Assembly: GCA_029624675.1 (NCBI GenBank) | Contig: JARSSP010000060.1 | Span: forward strand, 1-64,000 | Origin: Candidatus Contendibacter sp. | Lineage (GTDB): Bacteria > Pseudomonadota > Gammaproteobacteria > Competibacterales > Competibacteraceae | Reading direction: 5' to 3' | Length of the DNA stretch: 64,000 nt | Shown here: positions 58,789 to 64,000 of the stretch, piece after piece | Layout of the letters: every line of letters begins with the position of its first letter | How positions within the stretch are numbered: the stretch's first letter is position 1 | Translations under genes and position numbers: made by a program | The notes under the pieces: generated by a model | Database searches by the model: none | What the model was told of the DNA's origin: nothing | The model's input: only the letters and a program-made list of their open reading frames with translations

Positions 58789-60555
58789 ATGACAACCAGC
58801 ACCGGCGCAATCACCAGCGCCGAGACGGAAATCCGGGAATCCTGGGCGCCGATGATCGCGATCGCACTCGGCCAGGCGCTGATGTCCTTCAACGTCGCCT
58901 CGCTGCCGGTCGCGCTGAGCGGCATGGTGAACAGCTTCAACGTGCCGCCGACCACGGTCGCCACCGGGATCGTGATGTACTCGCTCGCCGTGGCGGGTCT
59001 CGTCATGCTCGGCGCGAAGCTGACTCAACGGTTTGGCGCGGTATACGTCTTCCGCGCAGTAGTTGCGCTGTTCGGCGGGGCGCAGGTGTTGATGACTTTC
59101 AGCCCGACCGCCACCCATATGCTGGTCGCCCAGCTCCTGTCCGGCATCGCGGGCGCGGCCCTGGTTCCCTCGCTGGTCGCGCTGATCGCGAATCAGTACC
59201 ACGGCCAGCAGCAGGCCGCCGCGCTCGGCGCCCTCGGTTCGGCGCGGGCGGGCGCGGGAGTGCTGGCCTTTCTGATCGGCGGCATCCTGGGCACCTTCAT
59301 CGGCTGGCGGCCCGCGTTCGGGATCCTGATCGTGCTTGCCGCGGTGGTTCTCCTCCTAAGTTTCAAGCTCAAGCCGACCCGGGGTCGGCCCGAGGTGCAG
59401 ATCGACCTGTTCGGCGTGTTGTTGACCGCGGCGGGGATCACGCTCATCAGCTTCGGCTTTAACAATCTGAACCGGTGGGGTCTCGGTTTTGCGCGGCCCG
59501 CCGCGCCGTTCGACCTGTTCGGGATGTCGCCCGCGCCGTTCATGATCGTCGTCGGCATCGTGCTGCTCCAGGGCTTTGTGTTCTGGACGCGCCGCCGCAC
59601 CGCGGACGGGAAGACGCCACTGCTCGCGCTGGAGGTGGTCAAATCCGCGTCCGAGCGAGCCGCGGTCTACGCGATGTTCGCCGTGGTCGCGCTGGAGGGC
59701 GCGCTCAACTTCTCCGTGCCGCTGTACATCCAGATCATCCAGGGCCGTACCCCGATCGAAACGGCGATTGCCATGATGCCGTTTAACCTCACCGTGTTCT
59801 TCACGGCGATGCTGATCATCAAGCTCTATAACAAGCTGACGCCGCAGGAGATTGGACGCTGGGGTTTTGCCCTCTGCACGATCGCGCTCCTGTGGCTCGC
59901 CTGGGTGGTGCGCAACGATTGGAGCGCGCCGGTCGTCATGATCGGGCTGGTCGTGTTCGGTATCGGCCAGGGGTCGCTGGTGACATTGTTGTTCAATGTG
60001 CTGGTCACCGCCTCGCCCAAGGAGTTGGCGAGTGACGTCGGCTCGCTGCGCGGGACCACCAACAACCTCGCCGCCGCCGTCGGCACCGCCGTCTCGGGCG
60101 CGCTGCTCGTCGGCCTGTTAAGCGCCTTCATCATCGGATCGCTGGGCCAGCACCCGGAACTGAAAGCGGAACTCCAGTCCCAGATCGACCTGGACAACAA
60201 CATTACCTTCGTGAGCAACGACCGACTGAAGACGGCCCTGGAGCGCACCAGCATTTCGCCGGAGAAGATCCAGGAAGCGGTGCGCATCAACGAGGAGTCG
60301 CGGCTGCGGGCGCTCAAGATCGGCCTGCTGATCATGGCGGCGCTCTCGCTGCTGGCGATCTTCCCGGCCAGTCGGCTGCCCACCTACAAGCCGGGCGAGA
60401 TCCCGACGAGTCCGCCGCCGAAGCCCAGGCTCTCGCTGGCCGGGCTGGACGAGCGCCTGACTAACCTGGAACTCCAGATCGGCGGCAAACCGGGCGGGAT
60501 CCCGGCGAATTCGCCACCGAAGCGTGAGGGCGATGCGCTGGAGGAGGAAGCATGA
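58789..60555 (+). CDS. MFS transporter with C-terminal extension
   Basis: 588 residues from ATG 58789 (GGAGA 8 nt upstream). It has about 14 membrane segments, the 14-TMS DHA2-type layout, starting MIAIALGQALMSFNVASLPVALSGMV. The region NQYHGQQQAAALGALGSARAGAGVLAFLIGGILG resembles the motif-C helix. The last 90 residues are soluble and Pro-rich (LPTYKPGEIPTSPPPKPRLS ... NSPPKREGDALEEEA), an unusual cytoplasmic tail. Wedged between glutaminase and asparaginase, it may carry an amino acid or its product; that is inference. Confidence 0.85.
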   Translation: MTTSTGAITSAETEIRESWAPMIAIALGQALMSFNVASLPVALSGMVNSFNVPPTTVATGIVMYSLAVAGLVMLGAKLTQRFGAVYVFRAVVALFGGAQVLMTFSPTATHMLVAQLLSGIAGAALVPSLVALIANQYHGQQQAAALGALGSARAGAGVLAFLIGGILGTFIGWRPAFGILIVLAAVVLLLSFKLKPTRGRPEVQIDLFGVLLTAAGITLISFGFNNLNRWGLGFARPAAPFDLFGMSPAPFMIVVGIVLLQGFVFWTRRRTADGKTPLLALEVVKSASERAAVYAMFAVVALEGALNFSVPLYIQIIQGRTPIETAIAMMPFNLTVFFTAMLIIKLYNKLTPQEIGRWGFALCTIALLWLAWVVRNDWSAPVVMIGLVVFGIGQGSLVTLLFNVLVTASPKELASDVGSLRGTTNNLAAAVGTAVSGALLVGLLSAFIIGSLGQHPELKAELQSQIDLDNNITFVSNDRLKTALERTSISPEKIQEAVRINEESRLRALKIGLLIMAALSLLAIFPASRLPTYKPGEIPTSPPPKPRLSLAGLDERLTNLELQIGGKPGGIPANSPPKREGDALEEEA

Positions 60556-61544
60556 CAGCCACGCGCAAGCCGCGTCTTCTGATCCTGTCGCTCGGCGGGA
60601 CCATCACCATGGTGCCGAGCGACTCGGGGGGGATCACGCCCAAGCTGGGCGCCGCCGAGTTGGTGGCGTCGGTGCCGGCACTCGCCGACGTCGGTGACAT
60701 CGACGCGCGGTCGTTGTTTCGCCTGCCCAGCCCCTCGCTCACTCCGGCCAACCTGGTCGAAGTCGCGCGCGTGATCGAGGAAGGCTTCGCAGCCGGCTTC
60801 GACGGCGCGGTGGTGATCCAGGGTACCGACACCATCGAGGAATCGGCTTTTCTCCTCGACCTCCTGGTCGATTCCGACAAGCCGGTGGTGGTGACGGGCG
60901 CGATGCGCGGCGCCGACGCGCCGGGGGCGGATGGACCCGCCAATCTCCTGTCGGCGGCCATCGTCGCCGCCTCTCCGGAGTCGCGCGGTCTGGGGACGCT
61001 CGCGGTCCTCAACTACGACATTCATGCGGCGCGGTTCGTCCAGAAGTCGCACACCGCGCTGCCCTCGGCGTTTCTCTCGCCACTGGTGGGGTCGATCGGC
61101 ACCCTCATCGAACGGCAGCCGCGCTTCTATGTGCGCGTGCAGCGAAACCCCAACCTGTCGGTGGCGGAGGGTCCGCCCGCGCCGGTGGCGCTGGTGAAGG
61201 TCGCGATGGGCGACGACGGGCGTCTGCTCGGTTCGCTGCCCGGCTTGGGCTACGCGGGCGTGGTGATCGAGGGGATGGGCGCTGGCCATGTACTCGCGGA
61301 TGTCGCTCCGATCGTCGGCGACCTTGCCGCGAAAATCCCGGTGGTGCTCGCCAGCCGCGCGATGACGGGTCCGGTGTTCACCCATACCTACGGGTATCCC
61401 GGCGCCGAGATCGATCTGATCCAGCGCGGTGTCGTGCCCGCGGGTTACCTCTCCGGCCTGAAGGCGCGACTGCTGCTCGGACTCGTCATGCGCGGCGGTG
61501 GCAAGGGTGGTAATGTCGCCGAGGCGTTAGCGCCCTATCAGTAG
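60552..61544 (+). CDS. asparaginase (L-asparaginase/Glu-tRNA(Gln) amidotransferase D fold)
   Basis: A 330-residue enzyme converting asparagine to aspartate and ammonia. Catalytic threonines: GGTIT near residue 17 and QGTDTIEESA near residue 92. Conserved TGAMRGADAPGADGPANLLSA and VIEGMGAGHV follow. Its start overlaps the MFS stop by 4 nt (ATGA), so the two are translated together. The type (I or II) is not decided; no signal peptide is visible, so cytoplasmic type I is more likely. Confidence 0.92.
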   Translation: MTATRKPRLLILSLGGTITMVPSDSGGITPKLGAAELVASVPALADVGDIDARSLFRLPSPSLTPANLVEVARVIEEGFAAGFDGAVVIQGTDTIEESAFLLDLLVDSDKPVVVTGAMRGADAPGADGPANLLSAAIVAASPESRGLGTLAVLNYDIHAARFVQKSHTALPSAFLSPLVGSIGTLIERQPRFYVRVQRNPNLSVAEGPPAPVALVKVAMGDDGRLLGSLPGLGYAGVVIEGMGAGHVLADVAPIVGDLAAKIPVVLASRAMTGPVFTHTYGYPGAEIDLIQRGVVPAGYLSGLKARLLLGLVMRGGGKGGNVAEALAPYQ

Positions 61545-61648
61545 GGACCCAGATCAACAGGCCGGCGGCATCCTTCGATCGTGACCAAGACACAATGGCG
61601 GAAGAAGGATGCCTTTTTCAGAACGGGATTCAACGAGGAGGATGTGAA

Positions 61649-62161
61649 ATGAGTGACCTGATTTGTCTGGCGTTCAAGGAATTGGACACCGCCGATCATT
61701 TTCTGAACGAACTCAGGGCGTTGCAGAAAGAGTACGTTCTCGAACTTGAGGATGCGTGTGTAGTAGTCCGTGATGGCGACGGTAAAATCCATCTCAAACA
61801 GAGCGTCAATCTGGTGGCGATCGGAGCCAGTCAAGGCGCTTCGCGAGGGATGCTGGTGGGAACGCTCATCGGCCTGTTGTTCATGAATCCGCTGGCCGGC
61901 ATGCTGGCGGGCGGGCTGGTCGGCGCCGGATCCGGCGCATTGCAGGGGAAGCTGGCCGATTACGGGATCGACGACAACTTCATCAAATCGCTGAGCGGCA
62001 CGATCGAGCCCAATAGTTCGGCGATCTTTCTTCTGGTCCGCAAGGCCGTCGAGGACAAGGTGATGCCACGGTTGTCCCATTACCAGGCGACGGTCCTCAA
62101 GACCTCCCTGTCCGACGAGCAGGAAGAGCGACTGAAGGCCGCTCTTTCGCAGGCCGCCTGA
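61649..62161 (+). CDS. DUF1269 membrane protein
   Basis: 170 residues from ATG 61649 (MSDLICLAFKELDTADHFLNELRAL; GAGGAGG upstream). Central glycine-rich hairpin of two helices, GMLVGTLIGLLFMNPLAGMLAGGLVGAGSGALQG. The ends are soluble alpha/beta. DUF1269 proteins often sit beside stress or transport genes; function is unknown. It follows asparaginase by 104 nt on the same strand and may belong to the same stress regulon. Confidence 0.9.
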   Translation: MSDLICLAFKELDTADHFLNELRALQKEYVLELEDACVVVRDGDGKIHLKQSVNLVAIGASQGASRGMLVGTLIGLLFMNPLAGMLAGGLVGAGSGALQGKLADYGIDDNFIKSLSGTIEPNSSAIFLLVRKAVEDKVMPRLSHYQATVLKTSLSDEQEERLKAALSQAA

Positions 62162-62189
62162 TCCTTTTTAAGCAATGTAACCGTTCGCT

Positions 62190-62228
62190 CCCCTCGCCCG
62201 CTTGCGGGAGAGGGGTTGGGGGTGAGGG
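62190..62228. repeat. dispersed inverted repeat, second copy
   Basis: CCCCTCGCCCGC (62190-62201) and GCGGGAGAGGGG (62204-62215) form a 12-bp stem with one mismatch, followed by TTGGGGGTGAGGG. The same AGAGGG...GGGTGAGGG wording and orientation as at 52716-52743. It lies between the DUF1269 and CREST-family genes. Confidence 0.75.
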
Positions 62229-62312
62229 CAAGCAGTTTCGAGGCGTTCGCGCCTTATCAGCGGACTGGGAAGGTGGGACTGCGGGCGGGCAATGGGATAA
62301 GGGAGAAAATTG

Positions 62313-63149
62313 ATGACGATGCGTACCCGGTTGATCGTTGTGTTCACGCTGTTGTGCATCGCGGCGGCGTTGCTGCTGCCCGCCGTGCCGCAATCCCTCG
62401 AATACCATCATTTCGCCGATCGGCGCCATCTCTTGGGAATCGCCAACTTTCTCGATGTGGTATCCAATCTGGGGTTCCTGGTCGTCGGCATCGCGGGGCT
62501 GGTCATCGTCTTTGGGGGGCGCGCGCGATTCGAGTTTGGGAGCGAGCGGTGGCCCTACGCCGTCTTTTTCCTCGGCGCGCTGCTGACCGCCCTGGGATCG
62601 GGCTATTACCACCTGGCGCCGGACAACGAAAGTCTGTTCTGGGACCGGTTGCCGATGACCATCGCGTTCATGGGGCTGGTTTCGAGTCAGATCGTCGATC
62701 GAATCAACATCCGGGCGGGGCTGGCGTTGCTGGTTCCGATGCTGCTGCTCGGGGCCGCGTCGGTCATTTATTGGCGGGCCACGGAGCGGGCCGGGGTTGG
62801 CAATGTGCTGCCTTATGGGGTTCTGCAAGGCTATTCAGTGATCATCGTGCTGTTGCTGGCGATGCTGAGCCCGTCGCGCTATACCCGAGGCAACGATCTC
62901 TATTGGGTGTTCGGGTGGTATGTGCTGAGCAAGTTGTTGGAAACGTTCGATGCCGAGGTTCTCCATCTGGGCAATGTCATCAGCGGCCATACGCTGAAGC
63001 ATGTCGCGGCGGCCCTCGCCGGCGGCACGGTTTGCTACATGTTGATGCATCGGACCCTCAAGGAACCCGAAGCCTCGCGGGAATCCTCTAGCAACGCATT
63101 CGGCGCCACCCCGGAACGGGTTGCCAAGGGTGTTCCTCCCTCGATCTGA
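62313..63149 (+). CDS. ceramidase-like CREST superfamily membrane hydrolase
   Basis: 278 residues from ATG 62313 (GGGAG 7 nt upstream; TTG 62310 also in frame). Seven predicted membrane helices. CREST motifs: HHFADRRHLLGIANFLDVVSNLGFL (conserved Asn-Ser), LGSGYYHLAPDNESLFWDRLPMTIAFMG (first His and Asp), and SGHTLKHVAAALAG (two metal-binding His). Eukaryotic members hydrolyse ceramides; bacterial members are metal-dependent membrane hydrolases of unknown substrate. The 50-residue C-terminal tail is soluble. Confidence 0.85.
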   Translation: MTMRTRLIVVFTLLCIAAALLLPAVPQSLEYHHFADRRHLLGIANFLDVVSNLGFLVVGIAGLVIVFGGRARFEFGSERWPYAVFFLGALLTALGSGYYHLAPDNESLFWDRLPMTIAFMGLVSSQIVDRINIRAGLALLVPMLLLGAASVIYWRATERAGVGNVLPYGVLQGYSVIIVLLLAMLSPSRYTRGNDLYWVFGWYVLSKLLETFDAEVLHLGNVISGHTLKHVAAALAGGTVCYMLMHRTLKEPEASRESSSNAFGATPERVAKGVPPSI

Positions 63150-63262
63150 GCGGACTGCCGGCCAGGAATCACTCGCTATTTGCGCCAGACGGGAGCGGAA
63201 GCGGTGGATATTCACGCCGGTTGAGTGGGTATTGTTCCTCGTGATTCCAAGGAGTTCATCCA

Positions 63263-64000
63263 ATGACAGACGTGACCTATGGGGTCCATTCCGAAGTCGG
63301 CGTCCTGCGCAAGGTGATGGTCTGCGCCCCCGGTCTGGCCCACACCCGCCTGACGCCGACCAACTGCGACGATCTGCTCTTCGACGATGTGCTGTGGGTG
63401 CAGAACGCCAAGCGCGACCATTTCGACTTCATGACCAAGATGCGCGATCGCGGTATCGAGGTCGTCGAAATGCACAATCTCCTGGCCGAAACCGTCGCCA
63501 TCCCCGAGGCCAGGAATTGGCTGCTCGACCGCAAGGTGACGCCCAACAACGTCGGTCTGGGGCTGATCGCCGAGACCCGCGCCTTTCTCGAAAGCCTGGA
63601 GCCGCGCAAACTGGCCGAGTTCCTGATCGGCGGGGTTTCGGTGGTCGATGTGCCGGACGAGTTTGCCACCTCGGATTATCTGGATCTGGTCCGCGAGTCG
63701 CACGGCGTCACCGAGTATCTGCTGCCGCCGCTGCCCAACACCCTGTATACCCGCGACACCACCTGCTGGCTCTATGGCGGGGTGACGCTGAATCCGCTGT
63801 ACTGGTCGGCCCGCAAGGAAGAAACCTTCCTGACCACGGCCATCTACAAGTTCCATCCGAGTTTCGCCAATGCCAGGTTCGAAATCTGGTGGGGCGACCC
63901 GGATGTCGATTTTGGCCTGGCGACGGTGGAAGGCGGCGATGTCATGCCCATCGGCAACGGCGCCGTGCTGATCGGCATGAGTGAGCGGACCTCGCGCCAG
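63263..64000 (+). CDS. arcA: arginine deiminase, 3' end beyond the window
   Basis: The first 246 codons are visible; AAGGAG lies 8 nt before the ATG. Converts arginine to citrulline and ammonia. Family features: [24 protein letters not shown] at the start, [35 protein letters not shown] (substrate-binding Asp), and [23 protein letters not shown] at the window edge. The catalytic Cys near the C terminus lies outside. It is the third ammonia-releasing enzyme of this region. Whether arcB/arcC follow cannot be seen. Confidence 0.95.
   Translation, partial: MTDVTYGVHSEVGVLRKVMVCAPGLAHTRLTPTNCDDLLFDDVLWVQNAKRDHFDFMTKMRDRGIEVVEMHNLLAETVAIPEARNWLLDRKVTPNNVGLGLIAETRAFLESLEPRKLAEFLIGGVSVVDVPDEFATSDYLDLVRESHGVTEYLLPPLPNTLYTRDTTCWLYGGVTLNPLYWSARKEETFLTTAIYKFHPSFANARFEIWWGDPDVDFGLATVEGGDVMPIGNGAVLIGMSERTSRQ

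Overview
The window reads as chromosomal DNA of a GC-rich gammaproteobacterium. The evidence is the complete conserved order mutL-miaA-hfq-hflX-hflK-hflC-(yjeT-like)-hisZ-purA, the gcvR / dapA-bamC group, the mtaD-ubiG-mupP group next to mtnA, and an exosortase H / IPTL-CTERM pair. Uma2-type nuclease, DUF4351 and DUF2779 relics and GTAGGGCGGGTTA-type inverted repeats recall Competibacteraceae or Thiotrichales-like lineages, but genus-level placement is a guess. The last gene runs off the right edge. No rRNA, tRNA, CRISPR array or intact insertion sequence was seen.

Layout. (1) 1-4.5 kb is an accessory patch: an AT-rich orphan gene, a compound inverted repeat, an orphan BrnA-type antitoxin, a Uma2-type nuclease, an unknown gene, a truncated DUF2779 gene, an unknown small gene and a WYL-domain regulator. 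(2) 4.6-17.1 kb is housekeeping: GcvR-like ACT protein, dapA, bamC, then mutL through purA, largely co-directional. (3) 17.1-24.7 kb holds a decayed DUF4351 relic, an acyl-CoA ligase-like enzyme, mfd, a cold-shock gene with a clear promoter and about 150 nt of leader, a DegV protein and a PilZ protein. (4) 24.9-28.9 kb is a cyclic-nucleotide-domain protein followed by a fused ATP-grasp/alpha-E protein and a transglutaminase. (5) 28.9-31.6 kb, minus strand: cysE, a degenerate IscU-like protein, iscA, a TPR lipoprotein and a universal stress protein. (6) 31.9-37.9 kb: a phasin-like/HhH protein, asnS, then a Ser/Thr kinase, two FHA proteins and a PP2C phosphatase. (7) 37.9-42.8 kb: mupP-like phosphatase, ubiG, mtaD-like deaminase, an OmpA-family protein and mtnA. 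(8) 42.9-49.5 kb is an envelope region: a DUF11/IPTL-CTERM protein facing exosortase H and its partner, a membrane-anchored hydrolase, a META-domain protein, a DUF3611-like protein and a DUF3011 protein. (9) 49.5-64 kb: a seven-gene Mrp/Mbh-type cation/proton antiporter module, AI-2E and YihY/BrkB family membrane proteins, and, divergently, glutaminase, an MFS transporter, asparaginase, a DUF1269 protein, a CREST-family membrane hydrolase and arginine deiminase.

How the genes fit together. The XrtH enzyme and its associated membrane protein would process the IPTL-CTERM protein encoded next to them. The kinase, two phosphopeptide readers and phosphatase form a closed phospho-signalling cassette. 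Glutaminase, asparaginase and arginine deiminase all release ammonia and sit back to back with a cation/proton antiporter, which suggests a pH or ion homeostasis block. The IscU-like protein has lost three of the five residues that ligate or position the cluster in classical IscU, so its role in the cysE-iscA operon is open. Degenerate mobile-element ends recur at 19.2-19.4 kb and 55.15-55.4 kb, and the second copy supplies the 3' end of the AI-2E transporter gene.
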